This document shows, in pieces, positions 28,338 to 37,445 of a stretch of DNA of 64,000 nt (the first letter of the stretch is position 1; each line of letters begins with the position of its first letter). A model generated the notes under the pieces. The model made no database searches and had not been told where the DNA came from. It was given only the letters and a program-made list of their open reading frames with translations. Source of the stretch: a virus; IMG/VR virus record IMGVR_UViG_3300024261_000006, positions 89,119-153,118 of that record. The stretch is one strand, 5' to 3'. Made by a program: the position numbers and the translations under genes.

Positions 28338-29581
28338 AAATTAGTAATTCTCGCAGATTTTTGCGTTTTTTTGATTTTATGAATATCAATAACATCTTGA
28401 ATTGATTTATGCCACAATTCTATTGTCTTTTTATAAGAAAACTCTTCTTTTACATATAGCTCTACCTTTTTACTAATCTTATCTTTTTCACGATCATTTA
28501 GTCTATAGATGTTTTTTAATGCTATAGCAGTATCTTCACAGCTGACGTATTCTTCAAAGATATAAGGTATATTTTGACTGCCTACAAGAGTTTTAAGTTT
28601 AGGTTCTAAACCTATACCATTCATAGTACCATCTCTATAATTTATTACTTGCCTATATAGCCCACCAGTTTTAGATGCTATAATTGGATTTCCTACTTGC
28701 ATTGATCCTAATGTTGCAAGCCCAAAGCCTTCATTGAAGCTTATATTTAAACATACATCTGATATGTTGTGAATTATATTAATTAGCTTCTCTTCTAAGA
28801 CTTCAGTTGAAAAAGCTAAAGAATCAAGTATATCAAGCATTTTGCCTACTTCGTATAAATCGTTACCAGCTTTATCTTCTGGGTTAGTATGCATTAGCAA
28901 CGTTACATTGTTTCTTTCTTTTTCTGGAATCATATTTAAAAACAGTTTCCAAGAACGCAGAACATCTGCAGGTCTTTTTCTTTTGCAGTTTCTGTTCATC
29001 CATAGGCATACAAAATTATCTTTTCTTTCTTCACCTAGTATTCTACTCTTCTCATCTAAAATTTCGCGCTTATTGAGTCTATAAAATATATTGCTAGGAA
29101 GAGCATGCGGTATAAAAGTAGTTTTTTCTGGAAAGTTATCTTTGCACATGCTATACGTCAAATAAGAGTGACAATTAATTGCATCAACTGATTTATACAT
29201 CCATTCGTTAAACTTTGGGTAAGGGAGATTATCCCACACATGCCACCACAATATAGGACAAAGCTTTCTAACTTCGTCTTCTATTTCAAATAACCAAGTA
29301 AAAAATCTTGGGTCTGAAAATATTATTATTGCTGAAGGTTGTTCTTTTAGCAGCACAGTTCTTAACAAATTTGCATTCCCAAAGCCGTCTATAGGTTTAA
29401 TTATGAAATCTTCTGATACTTTTTTTGTTCTATAATCATAGTGTTTCAAAGCGCAACCAAGCTGAATGAACTTGTATTTGTTTTTGTCTAAAAGACCTTC
29501 TATTAAGTATTTTGTTTGAACACCTACTCCACTTGGAGAATATGCATGATCAGAAATAACTAATATTTTTTTCTTTTCCAA
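28334..29581 (-). CDS. GT-B glycosyltransferase, second copy
   Basis: A 415-residue GT-B protein. It begins KKKILVISDHAYSPSGVGVQ, with the Gly-loop of the N-terminal Rossmann domain, and contains ILWWHVWDNLPYP. Its C-terminal donor-site segment is SFNEGFGLATLGSMQVGNPI, then IASKTGGL. The catalytic-domain plan matches GT1/GT4 enzymes. The sequence is clearly different from its 27159-28337 neighbour, so this is not a recent duplication. It is 7 nt from the nuclease gene upstream and coupled to the other transferase downstream. Substrate unknown. Confidence 0.85.
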   Translation of the reverse strand: MEKKKILVISDHAYSPSGVGVQTKYLIEGLLDKNKYKFIQLGCALKHYDYRTKKVSEDFIIKPIDGFGNANLLRTVLLKEQPSAIIIFSDPRFFTWLFEIEDEVRKLCPILWWHVWDNLPYPKFNEWMYKSVDAINCHSYLTYSMCKDNFPEKTTFIPHALPSNIFYRLNKREILDEKSRILGEERKDNFVCLWMNRNCKRKRPADVLRSWKLFLNMIPEKERNNVTLLMHTNPEDKAGNDLYEVGKMLDILDSLAFSTEVLEEKLINIIHNISDVCLNISFNEGFGLATLGSMQVGNPIIASKTGGLYRQVINYRDGTMNGIGLEPKLKTLVGSQNIPYIFEEYVSCEDTAIALKNIYRLNDREKDKISKKVELYVKEEFSYKKTIELWHKSIQDVIDIHKIKKTQKSARITNL

Positions 29582-29588
29582 TTAAAAC

Positions 29589-30422
29589 CTACTTACAATG
29601 ATCTGTATCTTTAAATATACAAAATTTACAAGACATTCTATTTTTCAAATATATGCTTTTGCTTACATTTTTTATCATACTTCTTATAATTTTGCTTGCT
29701 TTTTCAATACTCTTAGGCCCACTAGAAACCTTTATTAATTGACATGCTTTTCCTTGCTTTTTAACTTTTTTTAGTAGTACAAAGCCACATTGTATTTTTT
29801 TCATATCAATATTGTTTTTGTTTCCCCAGAAGTGCTTATATAAAATTATTTGTGATTGAGTTAAAAAGTCTCTTTGCTTTTCAATAGACCAGCCTCTACC
29901 GTTAGAAGTTTTCCAGTCGATAATCCAGTACTTGTAGTCATTCTTATATGGTATCTTTATAATGCAGTCTATGTATCCTTTAAATTTAGTGGATATATTA
30001 TCTATGCTCTCATAAAGTGGGTCTTCTGCTGATACTAGCTCCCAATCAGGAAATGTATCATCAAGAAACTCTTCTAAAGAATTCAAAGAAGCCTCAGTCC
30101 ATTTGAGCCAGTCTTCTAATTTACTGTGATTATAATTCCAACCTTGCAACTTTGATTTTTGACTCTGCAACTGTATAAAGTCGTCAGAGTCAAAACCATT
30201 TTCATCCCAAGCTTTTTTTATCTTAGCTTTTGCTTCGTCTATTTTTAGCTCTCTAGTTTTTAAAAAATGCTCACATGCATCGTGGATTATTGTTCCATAA
30301 TGCAAGTGAGGTGATTCTTCAAAAGTAGATAGTTTATCAATATATAATAATTTGTGCCGCCAAGAACATTCTTTCCATTGCTTCATTTCAGAAAATGAAA
30401 CATGTTCTTTCAATACAGTCAT
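29589..30422 (-). CDS. PD-(D/E)XK nuclease with four-cysteine (Fe-S type) cluster
   Basis: A 277-residue RecB/Cas4-like nuclease. It starts VSFSEMKQWKECSWRHKLLY with the usual S-x-[ST]/S-x-x-x-W start. H48 lies in YGTIIHDACEHFL. D152 in KGYIDCIIK and the D169-x-K171 pair in WIIDWKTS form the metal site, and Q189 follows in LTQSQIILYKH. C19 plus C265, C268 and C276 have the spacing seen in Fe-S-stabilised AddB/Cas4 nucleases. It probably processes DNA ends in recombination or packaging. It is a stand-alone nuclease; no helicase partner is adjacent. Confidence 0.85.
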   Translation of the reverse strand: MTVLKEHVSFSEMKQWKECSWRHKLLYIDKLSTFEESPHLHYGTIIHDACEHFLKTRELKIDEAKAKIKKAWDENGFDSDDFIQLQSQKSKLQGWNYNHSKLEDWLKWTEASLNSLEEFLDDTFPDWELVSAEDPLYESIDNISTKFKGYIDCIIKIPYKNDYKYWIIDWKTSNGRGWSIEKQRDFLTQSQIILYKHFWGNKNNIDMKKIQCGFVLLKKVKKQGKACQLIKVSSGPKSIEKASKIIRSMIKNVSKSIYLKNRMSCKFCIFKDTDHCK

Positions 30423-30431
30423 AACAGACCT

Positions 30432-30458
30432 CTCTTTCTATTATATTATATGAAAGAG
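30432..30458 (-). promoter_or_regulatory. Hairpin touching the ribosome site of the nuclease gene
   Basis: CTCTTTC (30432-30438) and GAAAGAG (30452-30458) form a 7-bp stem with a 13-nt AT-only loop. On the minus-strand transcript the second arm runs directly into the GAGAGG ribosome site ahead of the nuclease ATG at 30422. It could partly mask that site or be a weak termination signal. A near-consensus late box (TATAAATT on the minus strand) lies about 20 nt upstream of the hairpin. Confidence 0.4.
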
Positions 30459-30488
30459 ATATCCAATTTATAACTTAATTAATTAATA

Positions 30489-33400
30489 TTAGATAATCAA
30501 CCAATTTGTACCGTCTGAAATCATTGTTACAGAGCTATATTGTGTTGTCAATACAAACGTTGCTGATCCATCAATTGTTTCTGAACTGTGTCCGTCAACT
30601 GTGACATTAGCAGTTGCAAGCCTCTTAACATGGATCTTCTTACCTTCAATACTTGCAGCTGTAGGTAGTGTAACTGTATAAGCACTTGATCCTGTTGTAG
30701 TGTAAATTACTTCAATTGCATTGTATGTAGAAGCATTTGAAGGTGTTAGCGAAATAGTTGCAGTTGTTGAGACTGTCTTTACTTCTGGCGGTAATTGAGA
30801 TCCACCACCACTAGCTGCAGACCAAACTACTTTTGAGTTTGAGTTGTCCCAAGTTAATACCTGTCCGTCTGAAGGTGAATCTTGTCCAATCTTAGTCACT
30901 TCACCAGAAGCATCAATTGTAATAGCAGCAGTTCCGCCTGCTTCCTTAATAGATCCGCCGTCATCAAGAATAATGTCGCCAGTTACAGTAACGTTTCTAT
31001 TAAATGTTGCGTCACCAGCTTCTGAACCATCTAAGGTTAACATTGTAATGTCAGAATTGTTATCTGTTCCCTTGAATATGATATCTGTGTCATTACCTTG
31101 AGCATCAATTGTAATATTACCTGAAGATGTTGCTAAAGTAACTGCTGCGTCACCTGTAGTCAGATCATCTGCAGCGCCAGCTCCTATATACGTCTTAACA
31201 TCTGAAAGTGCTACCTGCTTCATTGTTCCTGCATCATTAACAATAACCCTGTCAGCATCAACTAAAGTTGTCGAAGTAGCTGAAGTAGCGCCATCAAGTA
31301 AGTTTAATTCAGCTGCTGTCGAAGTTACTAGTGTATTATTTAAGTATAATCCATACCCAGCTCCGTGGTCAATATTTACTTTTGACAATAGTGCGGTTCC
31401 ATCGTTGATCGCTGATACGTGTAATCCACGAGTATTACCTGATGCTGGCCACGCAAGTATTGAAATCGTACCTGCTTCTGAACTGTCTGCAGGGTCTGAT
31501 ATTTTACCATGAATATAACCGTAATCTTGTAAATTACCAGCACTGTCATGACCTTGAAAAAGAATTTGACCTAATTTATCATGAGCTGCTGGAGAAGCAC
31601 TTTCCTGTGTAAATGTTAAACGAGGGCCAGCACTTGATGCGTTATTGCTTTTAAGTTGAAGCTGTGGATCGTGTGAACCTTCAGACCCTCCTAAATCAAA
31701 ACGAAGACCATCATCTGGGTCATGAGTTAATCTTACGTCTTGATCATTACCAAAGTATATGACGCTTGAATCACCAAGATATAAATCCGACCACTCAGCC
31801 GAAGATGAACCTAAAGTGCGATTATTTGCAGTTGAAGGTAGCAATGAGCCGCCTACAGTAACACTTGAGTTAAATGTTGCAGCACCTGCATTAGAACCAT
31901 CCAAGGTTAACATTGTAATATCTGAATTGTTATCTGTTCCCTTGAATATAATATCTGTATCATTACCTTGGGCATCAATTGTAATATTACCTGAAGATGT
32001 TGCTAAAGTAACAGCAGCGTCACCTGTTGTAATATCATCTGCAGCTGCACCGCCACTCAAGCCACTAACGAAATTAGCTTTTGTCATCTTTCTTAACGCT
32101 GTTGCTGAAGTATCATAGATAAGTACAAGATCATCATCAGCAATAGACGTTTCTGCAGTTTGGCCTGTCAAAACGTTAGCATTAACCATTGCAGTCTCAA
32201 CAGCACCAGAAGCAATTGTAAGCGCGCCTCCTGCTGCTACTGTAGCATCACCACTCACGTCGTTAAAGACTGCGTCTCTTACAACGCTAAAGTCAGCTCG
32301 CTTTAATGTACCAGCATCAGAGATCATAAGCTCGTCTGTATCTGCAACATCGCCCGTCATCTCAGTTTGACCTGAAATAGCATTATTATTAAGCATTGAA
32401 CCTTCTACAGCATTAGCTGCAATTGTTAACGCGCCTGCATCAGAAGCTGTAGCATCACCACTAATTGAAGAGTAAACATATTTCTTCATTCTAGAAAGTG
32501 CTGCCTTACGATTAGTACCACCTGCACCATCATCAACAACGATAAGATCAGCATCAGCAAGATCTGCACCAATGTCTGTACCACCGTCTAGATCAAGCGA
32601 AGAAAGAGCAACCTTATTAGCAGTTGTAATTGCGTTAAGCTTAGAGTTTGCAATTGAACCAGCAAGCATTGCGCTTGTAATTCCTGATGCCTTTACTCTA
32701 ATTGCATCTGAGCTAACTTCGATTGAGCTGTCATCTACAGCTACATTGAGTGTATTGCCGCTCTTTGTCAAAGCTGAGCCTGCAGTAATGTCACCTGCAC
32801 CACTAAACTGTGTAAACGCTAAAGATGTAGAACCTAAAGTAATTGCTCCGTCTGTAGTCAATACAAAGCCAGCATCAGCGTTTGTTGTTCCTTCTTCTAC
32901 GAAGATAAATGCTCCTTTAGCTACTTCTGCATTTGCGTCAAAGTCTACAGCTCGTGTCGGAGCGCCTGAAGCATTAACTGTATAAATACCGTTTTCTGAA
33001 GCAGTTGATTGATCCTTAATGAGAATTCTATCACCAGTTGCTAAAGTTACACCATCGATAGCCTGACTGTTAGCAAACGCAGAACCTAGAGTTCCGTTGG
33101 CAGTTGTTGCTGCTCTAACTGAGTCTTTAGCTGATAGGCCTTGTGCTACAGAGTCTACATAGCTCTTTGTTGCAGCATCACCGTCAGCTGTAGGTGTTGC
33201 CAATCCAGTAATTTTCTGGCTGTTCATTGCAAGAGCTGCTGCTTGACCTGAAAGTGCCAAGCTAGTAAATGTAGGACTGTCACCTGTTCCTAAACCTAAC
33301 GAAGTTCTTGCTGTATTTGCGCTTTCGTAAGCAAAAGCACCCGAACCTGTTGCTACAATAAATTGTCCATCAGATGCTGGAGCACCGAGAGTTTCAAGAT

Positions 33401-35588
33401 CAGCAAATATTGCATTGTTCATCTTTGCAGCTGTAATTGAACCAGCAAGCATGCTGTTCTCAACAGAAGTAGCAGCAATTGTTAAAGCACCACCTGATGC
33501 TACTGTAGCGTCTCCGCTAACATCGTTAAATACTGCATCTCGTACAACACTGAAATCCGCTCTCTTTAATGTACCAGCATCAGAAATTAGAAGTTCATCA
33601 GCATCGGCGACGTCACCTGTCATTTCAGTTTGTCCTGAAATAGTGTTGTTGTTAAGCATTGAACCTTCTACAGCATTTGCACCAACTGTTAGAGCTCCAC
33701 CAGCAGCAATTGTAGCATCACCAGAAATGTTTGCAAAGATTGCATCCTCAAGATTTGAAAAAGTAATCTTCTTCTCTGTACCATTATCAGATAAAACAAA
33801 GTGATCTTGAGTTTGATGAACTCCAGATCCGCCTAAAGCACTATATCCATCAATATTAAGACCACCACCAGCAACCTGTGCATCAACGTAAGCCTTGATT
33901 GATTGCTGTGTTGCAAGCTTTGTAGCGCTGTTAGAATTCATATCATCTTCATCAAGAACTGCAGTACCTGAAACACCTGTATTAAGCGCTGGGCTTGTAA
34001 GCGTCTTATTGGTCAATGTTTGAGAACCTGCTAAAGTAGTTACTGTTCCATCAATTGATAACTGACCGCTTGAAGCGCTTAATCCTGTACCTGCTACACC
34101 TGCAACAAGATCAACAACTGATTCTTTCTTTGAAGCATTACTATCATTAGCATCAATAATAACAATACTGTCATTAGCAACATCAACAACTGCAGCAGTT
34201 AATTCATTAAGATCTAATGCTAATGAAGTTGAAGCACCTAATGCAACTGAACCGCCGCCTGAAAGTCCATCACCTGCAGTTACCGTTAATGCAGAGTTAG
34301 CTAACTTAGCATTTGCAATAGATCCAGCAAGCATTGTATTTGAAACTGATCCTGTATCTCCAGTTCCTACTAAAGTACCCGTTGTTGCTGGTAAAGTTAA
34401 GGTAACATTGCCACTATAGCTTGCATGTGCTGCAGATTGCAATTGTGTGTAGTGTGAATTACTAGACTCACAATAAAGTTTAATGTTTGAAACTGATCCG
34501 CTATTCTTTACTGAGATTGATCCGCTCTCCATGTCAATGCCAGAAGTACCATCAATTCTAACTACTCCGGATCCATTTGGTATAAGCGTAATATTTCCGT
34601 TTGACAAAGAAACAATATCTTTACCATTAACATCTAAAGCTCCACCAAGCTGTGGTGTTGTATCTTCTACAACATTAGCTAATGTGCCACCACCTAGCCC
34701 ACTAACAAAGTTTGCCTTTGTCATTTTTCTTAATGCACCTGATGCAGAAGTATCTGAAATTAGAATTAAGTCATCATCGGCAATAGAAGCCTCTGCAGTT
34801 TGTCCTGTAATTGATGCTGAAGCAATTGTAAGAGCTCCACCAGCTGCTACTGTAGCATTTCCAGATATGTCGTTGAATATAGCATCACGTATAACACTAA
34901 AGCCAGCTCGCTTCAACGTACCACCATCAGATACTAAAAGCTCATCTGTGTCTGCGACGTCACCGGTCATCTCAGCGGATCCAGGAATATCAACTGAAAG
35001 TGTGTTTGCTGCTTTTGATAAACCACTGCCAGCAGTAATTTGACCTGCACCAGAAAACTGTACAAATGCTAAACTGTGTGTACCAACAGTATCAGCACTA
35101 TCATTAGTAGTACATACAAATCCATGATCAGCGCTTGTAGAGCCTTCTTCGACAAAGACAAAAACACCGGCAGCTTCTGAAGAAGCTGCCATGTCTGCTG
35201 ATCTTGCTGGTGATGCACCTGCTACATAAATGCCATTTTGTGATGCTGTCGATTGATCTTTAACTAAGACACGATCACCATCAGCAAGAGTTACTCCATC
35301 AATAGCATCACCAACATTAAGTGCTGTTGCTATTGTAATGTTTGCTGTTGTAGCAACCCTTACAGATGCTTTAACGTCTAGTCCTTGTGAAGTTTGATCA
35401 ACATATTGTTTTGTTGCAGCATCATTTGCTGATGTTGGTGCTGCCAAGTCTGTTATTTTTTGAGAATTCAAGCTCAGCGACGAAGCTTGAGCGCTTGGTG
35501 TTAAAGTTGTAGCATGAACGTTTGCCCACTTTTTAGCGCTTGTGCCTAGCGTGCCACTGTTGTCCACCTTTGGTACTAAATTTGCCAT
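30489..35588 (-). CDS. Giant modular tail fibre protein (1699 aa)
   Basis: The start MANLVPKVDNSGTLGTSAKK resembles the start of the 37446-42557 protein (NLVPRADNEGKLG), suggesting a common attachment end. A module of about 130 residues then occurs twice (near residues 55-200 and 825-960). It runs DAATK-x-YVD, then SVR-x-ATT, DGVTL-x-x-GDR-x-L-[VI]-KDQSTA, NGIY, FVEEG and GAG-x-ITAG. I recall this module from marine phage fibres. GDATVA-x-GGALTIA motifs occur many times. The C-terminus is a short beta unit. The gene is less AT-rich than its neighbours, with alanine- and glycine-rich codons, consistent with module exchange. Confidence 0.85.
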   Translation of the reverse strand: MANLVPKVDNSGTLGTSAKKWANVHATTLTPSAQASSLSLNSQKITDLAAPTSANDAATKQYVDQTSQGLDVKASVRVATTANITIATALNVGDAIDGVTLADGDRVLVKDQSTASQNGIYVAGASPARSADMAASSEAAGVFVFVEEGSTSADHGFVCTTNDSADTVGTHSLAFVQFSGAGQITAGSGLSKAANTLSVDIPGSAEMTGDVADTDELLVSDGGTLKRAGFSVIRDAIFNDISGNATVAAGGALTIASASITGQTAEASIADDDLILISDTSASGALRKMTKANFVSGLGGGTLANVVEDTTPQLGGALDVNGKDIVSLSNGNITLIPNGSGVVRIDGTSGIDMESGSISVKNSGSVSNIKLYCESSNSHYTQLQSAAHASYSGNVTLTLPATTGTLVGTGDTGSVSNTMLAGSIANAKLANSALTVTAGDGLSGGGSVALGASTSLALDLNELTAAVVDVANDSIVIIDANDSNASKKESVVDLVAGVAGTGLSASSGQLSIDGTVTTLAGSQTLTNKTLTSPALNTGVSGTAVLDEDDMNSNSATKLATQQSIKAYVDAQVAGGGLNIDGYSALGGSGVHQTQDHFVLSDNGTEKKITFSNLEDAIFANISGDATIAAGGALTVGANAVEGSMLNNNTISGQTEMTGDVADADELLISDAGTLKRADFSVVRDAVFNDVSGDATVASGGALTIAATSVENSMLAGSITAAKMNNAIFADLETLGAPASDGQFIVATGSGAFAYESANTARTSLGLGTGDSPTFTSLALSGQAAALAMNSQKITGLATPTADGDAATKSYVDSVAQGLSAKDSVRAATTANGTLGSAFANSQAIDGVTLATGDRILIKDQSTASENGIYTVNASGAPTRAVDFDANAEVAKGAFIFVEEGTTNADAGFVLTTDGAITLGSTSLAFTQFSGAGDITAGSALTKSGNTLNVAVDDSSIEVSSDAIRVKASGITSAMLAGSIANSKLNAITTANKVALSSLDLDGGTDIGADLADADLIVVDDGAGGTNRKAALSRMKKYVYSSISGDATASDAGALTIAANAVEGSMLNNNAISGQTEMTGDVADTDELMISDAGTLKRADFSVVRDAVFNDVSGDATVAAGGALTIASGAVETAMVNANVLTGQTAETSIADDDLVLIYDTSATALRKMTKANFVSGLSGGAAADDITTGDAAVTLATSSGNITIDAQGNDTDIIFKGTDNNSDITMLTLDGSNAGAATFNSSVTVGGSLLPSTANNRTLGSSSAEWSDLYLGDSSVIYFGNDQDVRLTHDPDDGLRFDLGGSEGSHDPQLQLKSNNASSAGPRLTFTQESASPAAHDKLGQILFQGHDSAGNLQDYGYIHGKISDPADSSEAGTISILAWPASGNTRGLHVSAINDGTALLSKVNIDHGAGYGLYLNNTLVTSTAAELNLLDGATSATSTTLVDADRVIVNDAGTMKQVALSDVKTYIGAGAADDLTTGDAAVTLATSSGNITIDAQGNDTDIIFKGTDNNSDITMLTLDGSEAGDATFNRNVTVTGDIILDDGGSIKEAGGTAAITIDASGEVTKIGQDSPSDGQVLTWDNSNSKVVWSAASGGGSQLPPEVKTVSTTATISLTPSNASTYNAIEVIYTTTGSSAYTVTLPTAASIEGKKIHVKRLATANVTVDGHSSETIDGSATFVLTTQYSSVTMISDGTNWLII
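31024..31175 (-). repeat. 152-bp direct repeat inside the fibre gene, copy A
   Basis: This stretch reappears at 31894-32045 with only scattered third-position differences. It encodes the TTGDAAVTLATSSGNITIDA / QGNDTDIIFKGTDNNSDITM module. Its high nucleotide identity within one gene makes it a likely recombination or slippage target. Confidence 0.85.
31894..32045 (-). repeat. 152-bp direct repeat inside the fibre gene, copy B
   Basis: Partner of 31024-31175, exactly 870 bp away, so the frame is preserved. A looser repeat pair of about 180 bp (about 32222-32400 and 33487-33665) also exists in the same gene. Confidence 0.85.
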
Positions 35589-35637
35589 TAATTAATATCC
35601 TTTTGATCTGTAAATACGTTATTATATATTATATAAG

Positions 35638-35913
35638 CTATGTTTTTGGTGTAATATCATTATTTGAATCTAGTTCAAAATTAGAATCTAAATTTGTTAA
35701 TACACTCACTGGAGGACTTACAGTAAGTACGCCAGAAGAATTTGTTGTTGTAATATCAACCAAGAATATTCCCGTTCCGTTTCTAAGATCATCTTGAAGG
35801 ATATAATCATCACCACTTTTTATGAAAACACTACCATCACCTGCAACTTTTGTTGTTGTAGCAAATGCGTTATTGTTTTCGTCAACGTTTATTTTTTTTA
35901 TACCTGTAGACAT
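35638..35913 (-). CDS. Small tail-fibre-associated protein (91 aa)
   Basis: A short beta-rich protein (MSTGIKKINVDENNNAFATT, then SGDDYILQDDLRNGTG). It sits between two fibre genes in the same orientation, 15 nt from the 495-residue fibre gene. No catalytic motif or membrane segment is visible. It is probably a virion accessory or adaptor protein. I recall similar short proteins near fibres but cannot name a family. Confidence 0.65.
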   Translation of the reverse strand: MSTGIKKINVDENNNAFATTTKVAGDGSVFIKSGDDYILQDDLRNGTGIFLVDITTTNSSGVLTVSPPVSVLTNLDSNFELDSNNDITPKT

Positions 35914-35928
35914 GTGTTTTTCCTTTGA

Positions 35929-37416
35929 TTAAATTATTTCCCAAGCTGTAGATCCGTTTGAAACAAGAGTTATACTCTGTCCAGGCGCTGCTGAATCAGT
36001 TAAGATTAGATTGTTTAAACCTTCTATTGTATTACCTGAGTAAGGTGTCATTGTTAAAAAGTTTGTTCCTGCTCTAAATTTAATAGTAATACTTTCACCT
36101 GAAGTTGTTGCTGAAAGTTGTGGTAAACTAACAGTAATCGCACCACTTGTTGTATTAACACTATAATGATAGTTTACAGCAGCTGTGAAGTTTGATGTTT
36201 TAGAAGAATAAGTTTTGTTTGCCGTTAAACCATCAACAAAATTTGCTCTTGTCATCTTCTTTAGATTATTTGAGTCTTGTGAGTCTGCTAAAATTACTAA
36301 GTCATCATTATGTACTGTTGTTTTTGCTGTTTGACCAGTAATATCTGTAGAAGTTAAACCACCTGATACTGTTGACCAACTTAAAACACCACTTCCGTTA
36401 GTTGTAAGAGCTTGGCCATTTGAACCCGTGCCATCAGGAAGTACTAGAGTTATGTCTGCTGTAACAGAATCTGGTGCCTTGATAGAAACAGTATGCGAGC
36501 CATTAGAATCTAACTCACTTAATTTAAGTGACTTTGCGTTATCTATGACTACGTCTGAAGTTGTTGTTACTGTTCCACTAAAATCTGCAGCACCAAATGT
36601 AACATCACCTGCTGAACCACTAAATACTTCTGATGAATTTGTAGCGTCTGGAATAAATGTAAACTTTGATGCTGAATCATCATATCCAAAGAAGCCAACT
36701 TTAGCTGATGAACCGTTGTGCCACTTAAACTCTACACCTCTGTCTTTGTTATCGTCTGAAGAAGGAGCTGTATCACCGCCGAGCGTAATGATCGGGTCGT
36801 CTAATGTTGTTACAGTAGAGTTAACTGTAGTTGTTGTACCATTAACTGTTAAGTTACCAGTTACAGTTAAGTTATCACCAATTGTGACCTCAGACGTTTC
36901 ATGACCTATTTGAACTGCAATTCCACTAGTTTCTGTTGCAAGCTTTAGAGTGCCTGTAGAGTTTGTGATATATGAGTCTGTACCGTCGTGATATAACGTC
37001 ATGTCTAGCCCGGCACCAAACAGGAATTTATCACTATCTGGTATGATTAAATCTCCACTTGCATTAACAGTAATTGCTTTGCCAGCTTCAGAAGTACCTA
37101 ATGTTGTTACATCTAAATAGTTAAGTTCAGCAGCTGTTGCAGTAATGCCTAAAGATATTATAGCATCTGAAGGTTGTTTATTTATCCAATTTGATGATGC
37201 ATTATCGTATACAAAGAAATGACTATCAGCTATGCTTGTTATACTTACGTCGCCTAAGCTTTCAATATCACCTAATTTCAGTACTTCTGATACATCATAA
37301 TATTCAGAGTTTAGATCATCATAATCACCGCTGTATCCTTCTATTTCATAGAAAACTCTTCCGTCGTCGTCTGTAAATTCTATATTATCAGTTATCTTTA
37401 AAAAATTTATGTTCAT
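35929..37416 (-). CDS. Tail fibre / baseplate-attached protein (495 aa)
   Basis: The N-terminal 60 residues are acidic and unique. These are followed by fibre-type modules: SLGDVSITSIADSHFFVYDN, ITATAAELNYLDVTTLGTSE, NLTVNGTTTTVNSTVTTLDD and WHNGSSAKVGFFGYDDSASK, which recur in many marine phage fibres and are partly shared with the 1699-residue protein (TATAAELN, TAKTTV-HNDDLVILAD). The C-terminal 100 residues (TSGAITVSLPQLSATTSGES, TIKFRAGTNFLTMTP) form a short beta-unit also found at the end of the 1699-residue protein. It is likely a short fibre. Confidence 0.8.
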   Translation of the reverse strand: MNINFLKITDNIEFTDDDGRVFYEIEGYSGDYDDLNSEYYDVSEVLKLGDIESLGDVSITSIADSHFFVYDNASSNWINKQPSDAIISLGITATAAELNYLDVTTLGTSEAGKAITVNASGDLIIPDSDKFLFGAGLDMTLYHDGTDSYITNSTGTLKLATETSGIAVQIGHETSEVTIGDNLTVTGNLTVNGTTTTVNSTVTTLDDPIITLGGDTAPSSDDNKDRGVEFKWHNGSSAKVGFFGYDDSASKFTFIPDATNSSEVFSGSAGDVTFGAADFSGTVTTTSDVVIDNAKSLKLSELDSNGSHTVSIKAPDSVTADITLVLPDGTGSNGQALTTNGSGVLSWSTVSGGLTSTDITGQTAKTTVHNDDLVILADSQDSNNLKKMTRANFVDGLTANKTYSSKTSNFTAAVNYHYSVNTTSGAITVSLPQLSATTSGESITIKFRAGTNFLTMTPYSGNTIEGLNNLILTDSAAPGQSITLVSNGSTAWEII

Positions 37417-37445
37417 TTCTTTACCTTTAGTCTTAGTATAATTTC

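Noticed and set aside
33415-33804. Long plus-strand frames opposite the fibre genes (also 34483-35043, 32572-32985, 36428-36904)
   Set aside because: They lie wholly within clear fibre genes on the other strand. Their length comes from repetitive, less AT-rich codons, not from coding.
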